From Linnemannia schmuckeri (lineage: Eukaryota > Mortierellomycota > Mortierellomycetes > Mortierellales > Mortierellaceae), in contig JANATG010000015.1 of assembly GCA_029449235.1 (NCBI GenBank), positions 1,364,001-1,428,000 on the forward strand: a stretch of DNA of 64,000 nucleotides. Reading direction: 5' to 3'. Position 1 is the first letter of the stretch; each line of letters begins with the position of its first letter. This document shows positions 1 to 11,126 of the stretch, piece by piece. Under the pieces are notes generated by a model. It was not told the DNA's origin, made no database searches, and worked only from the letters and a program-made list of their open reading frames with translations. A program made the translations under genes and the position numbers.

Positions 1-2
1 GT

Positions 3-1198
3 CGATTCGTCGAAGGCAAGAGCGTGGAAAAAGTGCCAGAGACCAACTTGGCCATCCTCTTAGGTACTTTTGGATCTGCCTTTACAGCTACCCTTGCCGA
101 TTATTACAATGAAGTCCGCCCTCTCCTCAACAAGGCCATGTCTGACTCCATGGACACCTATATCAAAGAGGTAACTTTCGCGTGACTATGAAGATCAGAA
201 GTGGTGGCGTGTATGGAAATGTTGAAATTGCTAAAATGATACTCTGATACCCTAAACATGAAACATAGTACTTGGATGGCATGTCGTTGATTCATCCTTT
301 GTCGCCTTCTTGCTTCCCCAACCCGATTTACAAGTTGCCTAACCCCGAACCCGAGGCCGAGGCGTTCTCTAAGCGCAAGAACATTTACTTGAACGATGCT
401 GGAATGGACAACAACTTGCCTTTATACCCTTTGCTTCGGCCTGGTCGCAAGATTGATGTCATTCTCGCATTCGACAGCAGCGCTGATATCGAAAGTGTAC
501 CATGGTTTGAAAAGGCTGGTAAGTTGACTTCATTTTCCTCCTCGGTGCTTGAAAATAGAAATTTCCATGACATGCACCTCAGAACTAATAAATTAATAAA
601 ATCTACTCTTTTTCTTCACGTAGACGAGTACGTTAAGAGACGTGGTATTGAGCGTTGGCCTCCTATCTCCAAAACGCGAGCGGAGCAACTTGCCAAGCAA
701 GAAGGAGGACCACCCAGGAAGATGACTCATATCGAGATCTTTCACGGTATCGTTGCTGACGATCGTGATGCCGATCATGTTGTCCCCGTTGAGAAGAAGA
801 GGTCGTCGGATGACCCTCCTCCACCACCCAAGTCGGTTTCTCCTCTCCAAAAGTCGGACGCCCATCCTATCACATTGCTCTACTTCCCTTTGATCCCTAA
901 CCAGGAATATCACGAGTTCAACCCAGGCACCGAGGCATTCTGCTCGACATTCAATTTTGAGCTCAAGGAGGATCAAATTCAGTTATTGGCGGGGTTGAGT
1001 GAGATAAATTTTAATAAGGGGTTGGAGGATGTTAGGAAGGTGTTGAAAGAGACTTGGCTTAGGAAGAAGCAGGAACGGTTGGAGAGAGAGAAGTTGGAGA
1101 AAAAGATGCATCGTAAGAACCCTGCTCTCGCTTCAACAACATCTTCGGCCACATCCACTTCAACGCTGGGGAAAACAACCGATCCTAAGCAACAGTAA
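3..1198 (+). CDS. Cytosolic phospholipase A2 / lysophospholipase-type protein, C-terminal part (5' end outside window)
   Basis: Three exons are visible: 3..170, 269..518 and 624..1198, with GT-AG introns 171..268 and 519..623; the stop is TAA at 1196. Splicing gives the run ending WFEKADEYVKRRGIERWPP, as expected for the family. The segment NDAGMDNNLP followed by LYPLLRPGRK and FDSSA (exon 2) matches the cPLA2 block that carries the catalytic aspartate of the Ser/Asp dyad. The nucleophile Ser (GXSXG) must lie upstream of the window. The family hydrolyses acyl esters of glycerophospholipids or lysophospholipids at membranes. The C-terminal tail is rich in Lys/Glu, then Ser/Thr. The second intron is 105 nt with no stop codon, so retention would keep frame. 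The upstream gene structure and the exact subfamily (cPLA2 versus secreted phospholipase B) cannot be decided here. Confidence 0.85.
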
Positions 1199-1609
1199 CA
1201 AATTGCAGTAGCAACTATTACATAAATTATTAGAGCAGCATTTTCTTTCTCCATAATACTTGAATCGTTTCTTTTCTTGCATTCATATCCGCTTTCCGAC
1301 CCATGCTCCGATTTGTGAAAGAAAAAAAAGTAGTGTATTTTGATGGTGTACAATGAGGTGTGTGAGATGGTGTGATGAAATATAAAATAAAAAAATGTCG
1401 CTTGTCTAATAGTTGCTTTCCTCCTCGGGTCCTTGAGCCATCTGGCGTCTCCTCCATGAAAGTGTTGATCCCGGATCTCAAAAGAATGAGAAATAAAAAA
1501 GAGCTGATCCATGGTCCGTGAGACTAGAACCCCTCCTTGTTCAATTACTCTCTCAACCACAACTTCCAGATCCTGATCCGATGACTCGTGCGCTCAATCC
1601 TAGTTGCTT
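1199..1609. other. Convergent 3' intergenic region
   Basis: This stretch separates the stop codons of the converging phospholipase and mL40 genes and should hold both 3' untranslated regions. It is A/T rich with several AATAAA-like strings around 1380-1395 and 1490-1500. I see no supported gene; the open frames are antisense to the neighbouring genes' ends or low complexity. Confidence 0.5.
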
Positions 1610-2062
1610 TTATGCCTTGGGGGTAGGGGTAGCGGCGGGCTGACGGTAGTTCCAGATCTGCTTGGGAGGAGTATCCGTCAAAGTCCTGAGTTGCCTTGGA
1701 AACACGGCATGACGCTCCTTTGTCTGAGAATGCTTGAACAACTGAGCACTTGTAGCCTCCAGCTCAGCGTTGGCCTTGCGCATCATCTCGAATTTCCTGG
1801 CAAGTCCTTCCTCCTGAGCCTGCTTCTGTTGTTGACGGACAAGCTTCCAGGCACGCTCGATAGTCTCGTGACGAGTCATGTCTTCGGGCGAGAAACGGAC
1901 TGGGGGACGAGGAGGAGCGTCGAAGAGGACCTTCTTGATGAGATCGTTTCTGGGTTCGCCGTTGAGGGAGTTTCCTCCGCCCTTTTTGGGGCCTGAAGGA
2001 GCGCCGGCGCGCATGAGGTTGGAGGCCTTGGTGAGTGCGGTGCGGGCGAATGGGCTTGACAT
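1610..2062 (-). CDS. Mitochondrial large ribosomal subunit protein mL40 (MRPL28/MRPL40 family)
   Basis: Intronless 150-residue frame starting at ATG 2062. The first 25 or so residues (MSSPFARTALTKASNLMRAG) are basic and hydroxylated without acids, fitting a mitochondrial import peptide. The middle carries the HETIERAWKLVRQQQKQ helix and a long Lys/Glu/Ala coiled stretch. The C-terminus has FPRQLRTLTDTPPKQIWNY, which corresponds to the conserved end of mL40 proteins (Pro-rich, then Trp). Length is in the family range. The role is structural in the 54S/39S mitochondrial ribosome, inferred from family knowledge. It is divergently transcribed from the Tra2-like gene, with 376 bp between the start codons. 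Confidence 0.72.
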   Translation of the reverse strand: MSSPFARTALTKASNLMRAGAPSGPKKGGGNSLNGEPRNDLIKKVLFDAPPRPPVRFSPEDMTRHETIERAWKLVRQQQKQAQEEGLARKFEMMRKANAELEATSAQLFKHSQTKERHAVFPRQLRTLTDTPPKQIWNYRQPAATPTPKA

Positions 2063-2266
2063 TTTTGATTGTGTGTGTGATTGAGAGGAGGAAGGATGTA
2101 AGGGAGAGACGGGTTCCTTTCAAAAAATAAGGCACAGAGTCGAATGTAAGGGTGCCTTGCTTGGTTGCTTGTTGAGCATGGAATTGGCAGTCCCTCTGGT
2201 AAGAGCGAGTGTCCGAGAGTTGTTTACAGTCAGATCTGATTAAGGGTGGGTGACTATAAGTCATAG

Positions 2267-2278
2267 CACGTGACGTCA
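2267..2278. promoter_or_regulatory. Overlapping E-box and CRE in a divergent promoter
   Basis: The string CACGTGACGTCA contains a perfect CACGTG (2267-2272) overlapping a perfect TGACGTCA (2271-2278). Both are palindromic sites, for bHLH (Cbf1/USF type) and bZIP (ATF/CREB type) factors respectively. It lies about 205 bp upstream of mL40 and 160 bp upstream of the Tra2-like start, so it could serve both genes. Use in vivo is inferred. Confidence 0.45.
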
Positions 2279-2438
2279 TTTTTTTTTTTCTTAGCTCATT
2301 TTTTTTGATGCTATAGGAGTGCGGAGGCGAGCGTCTTTTTCTTTTTCTCTTTTCTTTACTCCTTTGTCCACCAACCCAATCCTCTTCTCCCTCTTTTTTT
2401 TCTTTCGTTCTTCCTTTCACACTCATCCAAAGAAGACA

Positions 2439-4803
2439 ATGAGCGAACAGACTTACACTGACACTGAGCACCGTGCTCGCGCAGAGAGCCCTGCCAGCTC
2501 CCGATCCAGATCCCCTCGCCCAAGAAGCCGCTCCCCCGCCCGCGCCACGTACGTCTCCTCCTCACTTCATATGGATGCAACTCATAAAACTAACTCAACA
2601 CAACATACATCCAGGGATACAAACAGCCCACTACTTACAACAATCCCTCCACACAATATTGCTCCTTGTTATTGCGATTATGCCTTTCATTCTTGGCGTG
2701 TGATTGTGTCGACGATTAGTATACTACGCCTGCTCTCTTTGTTCGATTGCGTGCGTGCGTGTGTGTGTATTATTGTGCCCTTTTTTTCTTTGTAATTGGT
2801 CCTATAACTGTGGACATCACGATGTCTCGATCAGATCGTGACGATCACCAATTTTTTTTTTGTACTTTGGAACAACAACAATCACAATGTCGTTGTAATA
2901 TTTCCTTTCAGCACTCTTTTGCTGTTGCTTTTTTGACACCAACCATCTTTTTTTTTCTTTTTTCTTTTTTCTCCTCAACTACAACACCAATCGCCTATAT
3001 CCAGAAACCCCACCGAAACCGATGAATCTGTCAACCCCGGAAACAACCTCTTCGTCAACGGCCTTTCTAACAAGACTGAGCAGGCCGACTTGGAGGACTT
3101 GTTCGGCAAATACGGCAAGGTAAACAATCACAACCCACATCAGCATCCTTCACCCCTTTGGTATTACCTGCACCCACACACACACACATATATACGCGAC
3201 TTCGACAGTGTCAGCAGGTGCAGCAGCAGAAACAGGCAACTGGAAGATATGTCAAACGAATTTTTTCTTCTCCACAGCACATGTATGATTGCATGCATCA
3301 GTCCGAAGAAGCCAATAACATCACCTACCAGCCCTCTCAACCAGCGAACCGACCTCAGCCAGAGGCAACACAGCATAGTAATGCCTTCGCCCTTCGGATG
3401 GCTCAATCGAGTATAACGTCACTCGCCTTTCCTGACCAGCCCCTCGACCCAAGAACAATTCACACACTTAGGCGACTCCTTATTTTTTTATTAATCGATA
3501 TGGCCATCATGGCCAATACTGCTATGATGCAACACGGACACCACACCAGGATTATTTTTCCTTGCTATCGCTACACCCCTTTTTGCACATTGCTTGCGCG
3601 CAGCAGCTTTTTTGTTTAATTCTCCTTTGCTTTTGTTCTCCTTGGTGATCGTGTGAGGAGATTCGGTATTGGAGAAGGATCGACTCTTTCCTTCATAGCC
3701 AGGTGTGCTATTCAAAAATTGACGCTAACATTCGTCCATTTGTTGTTGATATGATATCTATAGGTCGAGAAGGTTCAAATCATGTATGATCCTCACACTC
3801 GCGAGTCCCGTGGCTTCGCCTTCGTCACCATGGTCCGCCCTGAGGATGCCGACGCTGCCATGCAGGTCTTGAACTCTTTCGAGCTTCACGGACGCGCCAT
3901 GTCTGTCAACATGGTATGTTTTTGTTTTCACCTCACCAGCTTGGTTATCGTCATCCGTTTTGTCGCCTTGACGACGCCCAACAGGATTGCAGCACTAACG
4001 ACAGAACTCTGGTATAAATCTTGAATAATAATAGGCTCGCCGTGGTCGCGCCAGAACTCCCACCCCGGGCCAATACCGTGGACCTCCCAAGCGTGAGAGG
4101 GGCATGGGTATGCCCTACAACCCCTATGGTATCGCATTGCTCGAATCTGGCGAAACCTTTTGTTCTCGCCCACCCTTTGCGATAGTGTCTCACCATTATG
4201 CATACTTCTTTTCCTCACTCACACAAATATAGAGCGTCGCACAGATCGGTTTGATCCCCGCTACGATCCTCGTGGACCCGATCCCAGAGATTACAGAGGT
4301 GGCCCCATGCGTGCTGCTGACTATGCCCGTCCTGGACCCTACGATAGGTATGCACGAGATGATCATTACGATAGGTAGGGCCATCTGAAACAATCTGTCA
4401 TTGGCTTGAAGGGGCGAGATGGATGTGACCCGACAATGGATTTGCCATCCTTGTCGAGGCACAGTCGTCTCGCTCAGTCTTCCCTTGGTACCTTGCCAGG
4501 GCTCTTTAATCTTTCTTTCGTGTGGATTATATTTCTTTGTTTTCGATCATTCTGGTATGCATGCATGAGAATGGTCAATGTAGAGGTCACGCATACAACG
4601 CCACTAATGCCTGTTTGGTAATTTTATTTTCACACAATAGGTGGATGGGAGGTGCCAGACCCAGATATGACGACCGCCCTCCTCGCGACTACAGAGGCGC
4701 CCCCTTCGACATGGGACGTGGATACGACGAGAGACCCATGTACGACCGTGGCTACGACCGTCGCGCTCCCTCCCGCTACGACGAGAGATATGACCGCTAC
4801 TAA
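2439..4803 (+). CDS. Transformer-2-like SR RNA-binding protein
   Basis: Six exons keep frame: 2439..2548, 3005..3119, 3764..3913, 4035..4128, 4233..4374 (or 4233..4347) and 4641..4803. The product is 257 residues (248 with the short exon 5). The N-terminus (about 14-36) is an RS-type segment with repeated SRS/PRS. One RRM follows, with RNP2 LFVNGL (52-57) and RNP1 RGFAFVTM (91-98). The linker RTPTPGQYRG (132-141) is the hallmark TPTPG linker of transformer-2 proteins. The tail is rich in Arg, Tyr, Asp and Gly (RDYRG, YDRGYDRR). Tra2 proteins bind purine-rich exonic enhancers in the nucleus and promote splicing. Introns 1 and 2 (456 and 644 nt) are long for this window. Two donors 27 nt apart at the end of exon 5 both keep frame. 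The RRM class is near certain; orthology to Tra2 rests on the linker. Confidence 0.88.
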
Positions 4804-7800
4804 AATGCTTGTTGTGCACCTGTGACAGGAGATTCGACCCTCGACTTTTTGTTTTCACTTCCGCTTTCGATATTTTCCTTTCTGTTTTCACGTTCTTTTT
4901 TACTTTTTCTTTCTTGTTCTCGCTCTCGCTAATTCGACAACACTTTGGCAATGGATATGGCGCATCAAGGACGGACCAGGAGACGACCATCACGGATACC
5001 ATGACCATTTCTTTTTTTGTCTTGACGCTCGCTTGCTTTTCTTTCTGATGACGATTCTCGACCTCCAGTCCGACTCTTTCTATTGCGTCCCGCCTCTTCT
5101 ACCAAATCCGATGTACCGACAGGCCTCGAACGATTTTCATGAACTATAAACCTAAAACAGGACACGCCTTCCAGCTTTCAGAAACCAAACCCAGAAAACC
5201 GGAATACAATAAGCAATCGTCGTTGTCGTCGCCTCGCCTCACCAAGTCTACTATTCTTTCGCACACAATCACCCCAGTAACCACTCAGTGTCTTTCGCAG
5301 TCGTCCAACTTTCAACCTTTCAGCTCCCCTTCAGTCTCACAAACAATAAACCGACGCGTTGTTAATTTCGATAACCCCACCCTCACCTCGCTCACCTCGC
5401 TCGCTTCCGGCAAACCAATACTATCATCTGTGCAGCAAAGTACGGTCTCAACAACAACAAGCAACTCACGCCCCAAAACAATATGGCAAATATGCATAAC
5501 CAGTATTACGTTTTCGATATTCGGCCTCTACCTCAGAAAACCCTAATCTGGCGTACTTTCGGGGGCTTCGGCAAATTCAGCAAAAAAACAGCACTGCACA
5601 GCGACGAAATGAATTTGCTTGGAGGCATCGATAATTCATCCATGTCCAATCGTGGTTCTTTTTGACGGGAAAGGCGACAAGGATGCGCCTGCTTTTTATT
5701 TTGTTCTGGTTGCTTTTGAGGTAAGTGGTAATCACAGTTAGGCTATATTTTCTTTGACAAGCAGGGGCGCACTGTAGTCGTAGGGTGGGCTGAATATACG
5801 TGAGGAACTAGCATTTACAAGGATACAAGGCAGGATATGCACGGGAATATGAAATGCGGCAGTTGTTGTTGCTTCTATCTTGTGTTGTCCTAGTCATGAG
5901 TCTGGGAATCGAGAAATAAATGGCGCTGGTCACCATAATCATGGGTATGCAAAAATTCGACATAATTTCCATGATGTATGTTTGCCTGTCGAAGATAGAA
6001 GGCGTCGTGGCTTTTTTGAACGGCACATTAAGCACAAGAGCTGGACCCATTGACGAGATCCCATCCCTATGTACTCGTTCCTAGCTCTGACTCAAAAAAA
6101 AAAGTCTGTTACTATGGCTTTGTGTTTTTTTCTATTTTTTTTTTTTTTTTTCGGCTGGAAGGGTCTTCCGAGGGAAGTTTATTCAGAGCATGTCGGTCCA
6201 GTGATCGCGTCATGGTATTTTTCTTTTATTGTTTGTTTATGCACATGTTCCGATAGCTCCTCTCCTTTCTAGAGCTCAAAAAAGCCTTCCTCCTCCAGAC
6301 CGTATCTCCTTAGCGCGTGAAGAGACAACAAAAGCAAGGGGAGTACGGGAAAACGATTCGGTATGGGGAGACAGGGAAGGAGTTTTTTTTCTATTCTTTT
6401 TGGACGGAAGGAAGATAGTGTATATACAATTGATTATTATGGAGAGTAGGTTGCTCCTGTTGTCGTTGTTATTGGAGGTGAATGCGGAAGATGTTGTGAG
6501 TCTTGAGCGCTGTTAATTTTGAAGTTTGCAGATCAATGTTCGGCTTGAATGAGCATGGAGCTTGAGGATGAAGGAAGATGGGAGTCGGGTAGAGCAAAGC
6601 ATAGTTTTTTTTTTTATTCTCTCGCGAAATCATTGATGGAATATGCACGGGATCGGGCGATGGGCCTTTAGATTAACACGATGGGGGAGGTATGATCTGA
6701 TAAGGGTGAAGAAATTGTGCGTGGATGGGTCCCCCCAGCTTATGCCTAACAAAAGGCACAATGCAACAAAAAAAGGTATTGCAAAAATATTGTAGGAAGT
6801 GCATTCGTTCCTTCCTCCTTCTCTCTATCCTTCCTTCGTCCCATAGCCGCAGATCCTCATGCATCATGACCTATATCTTTTTCTAAAGAGAGAACAGGTC
6901 CCATAGGCCATTGAATGCCGTATCTTATTGTTGTTGCAAGATCCACCATCTTATTTCTTTCATTTCGTGTTTGTGTATGTATTTTTTTTTTTGTGTCTGG
7001 GCTGATGAAGAGGGTAAGAGCAAGAAGAACGGTTACACAATGAGAGTGAATGAAAAGGAAATTAAATAACGAAGACGCGACCTGAAAGCGGATATGTCTT
7101 CACGTCATTACCGCGCTCCCAGTTTGTAAACCAATTTTTCATAGTAGAAAGAAACAAGGATGCCGACCAGATTCTGAGAAGGAGAGTAGTCTTACTGCCA
7201 TCCCTTCACTCTTTTGTGGTTAGGATCGCATCCTGAGCCTTCACGTAGAAAAAAAACGTTCGTTAAAAGAATGACCCTTGAGCATTTTTCCAAACAAAAA
7301 AATCAATGGCACTCATCAGTCGGTGGCCTGCTAGGACGCGAGTCATTCGAGAAAGGAGTGGTGCTGCGAGTACGGAGTGGGACAGGTACAGGTGCATGGA
7401 CTATGTCAGTGCAATTGCATGAGAGGATATTTAGTGCATGCACAATGTAGAGAGCATATACGCAAGGTGTGAATGAAAGCAACGTGCGTGCATTACCTGG
7501 CGAGGGTCGCTGAGCGAGGATGTAGTCTTGTCATCGGGAGACTCCGGAAAACAGCTTAGAAAGTCGTGTCCTGGGATTGTTTAGTCTCTGTTTGTCGCCA
7601 AGAGCAGCAATCGTGAAAGCAGAGTTCTGATTGTCATCAGGGATGGAGGCACGCCAGAGGGTGAGCTGGTCCCCTGTGATGTCGTCGAACGCAGGTGATT
7701 ATTTCGCCTTGATAAGGTCCTTGAGGTGAGCAATGGTACGTGTCTCAGAGACCTCGGTCTCAAATGCCCTGGACGAGGATAATCCATCAATGAGACAGAA

Positions 7801-10070
7801 CAGACTCAGGCGATTGTCGGTTATGGTGTTGCGAAGCATCCAATGAAGAGGAGGGTGAGGGATGAAGAGAAGGTGAGGGGTGAAGAAGAAAAAAAATGAA
7901 AGGTGTGGATTTAAAAGAAGAAGGGATGAAAATGGCGTGAGAACGGTGGCAAAGTATGGAAATGGTGGCAAAAGAAAGGCGGAGGTGAGAAACAAACGGA
8001 AAGCAAAGTCGAAGAGGGAGTGTAGAAGCGTTGGCAAAGGCAATAGAGGCGAGAATAAAAAAGATTGCAAAAAGGGGGAAAAATAATAAAAAAAAAAGAG
8101 TGGGAAGGGTGGCACAACAAAGAGATGTGGGAAGAGTGAGTGTGGGAATGACAGAGAGTGATGGCGAGGCGATGAAGGGGCGCGGGGTGGCGGTGGTAAG
8201 GGCGATGAAGGTGTGGTGTGATAGTGGTGGCGAAAAGGTAAGGAAGTAGTGAGAAACAAAGGGAAACAACGCGTGGGAGCGGTAGCAAAATAGTCAATTA
8301 TTTCCTATCGTCGAAAGAAAGAAAGTACTCATAAAAGGGGAAGGTGGAGGTGGAGAAAAAACAAAGGGCCTTTTTTCTTTGACCGTGGGTAAAAAAATGG
8401 AGAACGTAAAACTGTCGGGCTTCCCTCCTCTTCCTTCCCCCGATCGATCAGCACAAACAAACAACAAATGAACAAAAATGGGCATCCAGTCATTCATTTG
8501 TTCCTGAAAAAAAGAGCTCTTCTTCCAACGGCCGACAAATAATGAAAACCAATTTGTATTAGCCTTTTTTTTCTCTTGCGCCCTTTAACTTTGTATCCTC
8601 TCTTCCTGCCCCTTCTCCCTTCCTTTTGCCTAGGATGTCCCTAGGTGGGCAATCCTTATCATCTCGGACTGTTTTTTTTGTTGTTCTTTTTTGCATTTAT
8701 GCGCGTAGGTACTTCTCCTTGGTATGATATGGCAGCAAAACCGTCACGATTATCACGCACACGCCCTGCCCATATTTTCCATTTATTTATTGTTCTCGCT
8801 GGAAGGCATGATTGCATTGGAATTGAAAGAATACGAGTGATGAAGGGTCTGGACGCAAAAAAAAAAACAAGCAGAAAGAGAGAACAATATGCGAGCACTC
8901 ATTCATGGATGCATCTCATTTCCCAAGGAGTCTAATTAATCGCTTAGCTGTTCTTCTAACCGACGAGCACTAGACGCGACATATTGCCTCTCTAGGTTGC
9001 GATGGGGATGGGGACCCTAGCAGTTTGCTTTCACGCTCGTTTTTCTCATTTCAGGTCCCCTTGTCCACGTTGCTCAATCTCCCTCCCCGTCTCGTTATTA
9101 ATCGTTTCCTATACCAGAAATAGAGAGAGGGGGAAAAGAAAGAAAGGATTGACATCATGATGTGATGTGGTGTGGTGGTTTTGTCATCAACAAGAAAAAA
9201 CCTTTGGGTGATCACTCCATTTTGTTCGATGGGATTCATGTGGCTTGAAGTAGCGGATTGTGCTGTTTGTCTGCTTTTGTGTGCTTGTCTTCCTCCAACT
9301 TATTTCATCCCTCTTGGCATAGATATCTAGGTGCAAGGTCCAGAACACGACAAGGAGGAGGAGTGAAGGTCATTGGATAACCCGATTCTTTGCGCTTTTT
9401 TTTTGTCGATAAACGCTCTCAACATACACATGCGCGCCTCAATTAAACAAAAGAAATACCACTTTACCTTCCTATAGCTACAATGAATGGCACCGTAGGG
9501 AAAGAAGAGGAGCAGCAACGAAGGTGAAGGTACCAAGAAGTGGGTGGAGGAAGAGAGCACTTCAGTCTCTTTCAAATAATTATTTTGTGGCACTCTGTGG
9601 CCCATTTCCAACTCCACTCGTTCATTATTACCCCTTGGGGGCGTGTATCTGTGTGCGTGGTTGTACGGGTAGGGTGGCCTGGTCGGTAGTGCATGACTGC
9701 ATGCAGGCAATTTCACGGTGTCAATGAAAATAAAATAGGATGGAGAGAAAAAAAGGAATATTGAGAAGAGGAGTAACGACGATTGCTGTCTTCTATTAAC
9801 GTAGCACAGACAGGGTTGCGGACAAAACTAATGACCGATCGCTTTTTCAGCCAGTGTTCTCAATTGCTCATCCAAATTTACATTCACATTTGTCCTTTTG
9901 CACCATTGACGCTGAACAACAACTTACAGCTTCAGCTACCATCGAGAAAGAGTCCAACGAAGTGCTCACCACTATGTTTCCCTTGATTCAGTCCACGCAT
10001 TTTCTGTTTAGTCTCTTGTAGCAAAGTTCCCTCAACCACCATCAACAACCAATACCAACAACAATTTAAA
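4804..10070. other. Long region without supported genes
   Basis: The first 400-700 bp probably include the Tra2-like 3' UTR. The remainder is rich in homopolymers (T runs near 6130, 6605 and 6980). About 7846-8250 is a strongly purine-rich plus strand whose complementary-strand open frames are simple Ser/Pro/Phe/His artefacts. The longer frames at 5139-5546 and 9327-9716 lack domain signals, compositional support or a convincing start. No RNA gene was recognised. Confidence 0.5.
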
Positions 10071-10245
10071 ATGGGAATGGGTCAGTCAATCTCTTTTCTT
10101 GTTCTGTTGCGTTTCATGTTCCCCAGGACGAAAGAGACAGCTGTTCTCGATTCAATTGAACAGTTTACCAGGTATGTCCTACTCAGGGGGTCCTGGTCCT
10201 ATTTCGCTTACTCCCCTTCTTTACTTTCGATGCCGGGGAGAAGAG

Positions 10246-10252
10246 TATAAAA
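10246..10252 (+). promoter_or_regulatory. TATA box of the LPMO-like gene
   Basis: TATAAAA 194 bp before the start codon at 10440, followed by a pyrimidine-rich leader, as in other compact genes of this window. Confidence 0.6.
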
Positions 10253-10439
10253 ACTAGGGTCTTCCCTGGCATCTTTTTTATCTTCGTTCATCCCCATTCC
10301 TGTCTTCTCACACCCCTACCGCTATACTACCTAGTACCCACCCCACAATACCCTAACCCTCCTTCACATCCTTCTCACGAAAACAACGCCCCTGTACCCT
10401 TACTCTACCCTCCCCCACTCCAACGCTACTTGAATCATC

Positions 10440-11126
10440 ATGGTTCTCAAGTCTTCCTTCACTATGCTCGTCGTCGCCACCTTGGCCGTCTTCTCCTCCT
10501 ACGCTCCCCAGGCTGAGGCTCACTCGTGGGCTGACTGCATTGACTGGAAGTTCAACAAGGGCGGCAAGCAGGACTGGTCCGACAAGGGAGGCAAGTGCAC
10601 TGGTTACGCCCGTCGCTTCCCTCTCGGCAAGGAGTTCGGCTCCCTCGACTCTGCCTACCCCAATCGCCACTACCAGCAGGACCGCCAGAACCCTAGCACT
10701 GCCTTGCCCTGCTCTAACCGCAAGGCCGGTGCAACAGTCGGTTCAGACGAGACCCGTGCCAACCCCCCCTCGAAGGCCTACGGCGGCCAGTACGGCCGCA
10801 TGACCGTCACCTCCGTCGGCGACACCCTCTGCGTCCGCTGGCCTGCCAAGAACCATGGCCAGCTGTTCCATCCCAACAACAAGGTCCAGATCCACTTGTC
10901 CAAGTCCCGCAACGCCAAGGATATCTCCCAGAAGGAGCTGTTGAAGAACACCATTGCCAACCTCAACTACAAGAACTGCAACCCTAGCTCCAACGAAGAC
11001 CGTCGTCCCTGCGGTGGATGCTTCAAGGTCCCCGTCCGTGCCAAGGGTATCTACCTCCTCCAGTGGCGCTGGATGTTGAACCAGGACGAGTGGTACACCT
11101 CCTGCGCCGATATCGAGATCAAGTAA
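10440..11126 (+). CDS. Secreted LPMO-like copper-site protein (histidine-brace type)
   Basis: Intronless, 228 residues. The first 27 residues are a signal peptide ending QAEA, so cleavage would leave His28 as the mature N-terminus (HSWADCIDW). An N-terminal His directly after a signal peptide is the defining feature of lytic polysaccharide monooxygenases, whose histidine brace binds copper. A second candidate ligand is His139 in WPAKNHGQ. The C-terminus WYTSCADIEI (218-227) resembles the LPMO strand carrying the axial aromatic residue. Eight cysteines (33, 53, 91, 131, 180, 191, 194, 222) could form four disulphides. It does not look like typical AA9, AA10 or AA11, so the substrate (chitin, glucan or other) is unknown, and a non-catalytic copper protein is possible. 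The codons are strongly C-ending and uniform, and a TATA box lies upstream, so high expression is likely. Confidence 0.75.
   Translation: MVLKSSFTMLVVATLAVFSSYAPQAEAHSWADCIDWKFNKGGKQDWSDKGGKCTGYARRFPLGKEFGSLDSAYPNRHYQQDRQNPSTALPCSNRKAGATVGSDETRANPPSKAYGGQYGRMTVTSVGDTLCVRWPAKNHGQLFHPNNKVQIHLSKSRNAKDISQKELLKNTIANLNYKNCNPSSNEDRRPCGGCFKVPVRAKGIYLLQWRWMLNQDEWYTSCADIEIK

Noticed and set aside
5139..5546. 135-codon plus-strand frame downstream of the Tra2-like gene
   Set aside because: Ser/Thr/Pro composition without domains, no core promoter and in the expected 3' UTR zone; the G-poor strand lowers stop density.
7699..8297. Three overlapping minus-strand frames of 128-186 codons, rich in Phe/Pro/His/Ser
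   Set aside because: They come from the polypurine block; several frames are open at once, as expected for stop-poor simple sequence.
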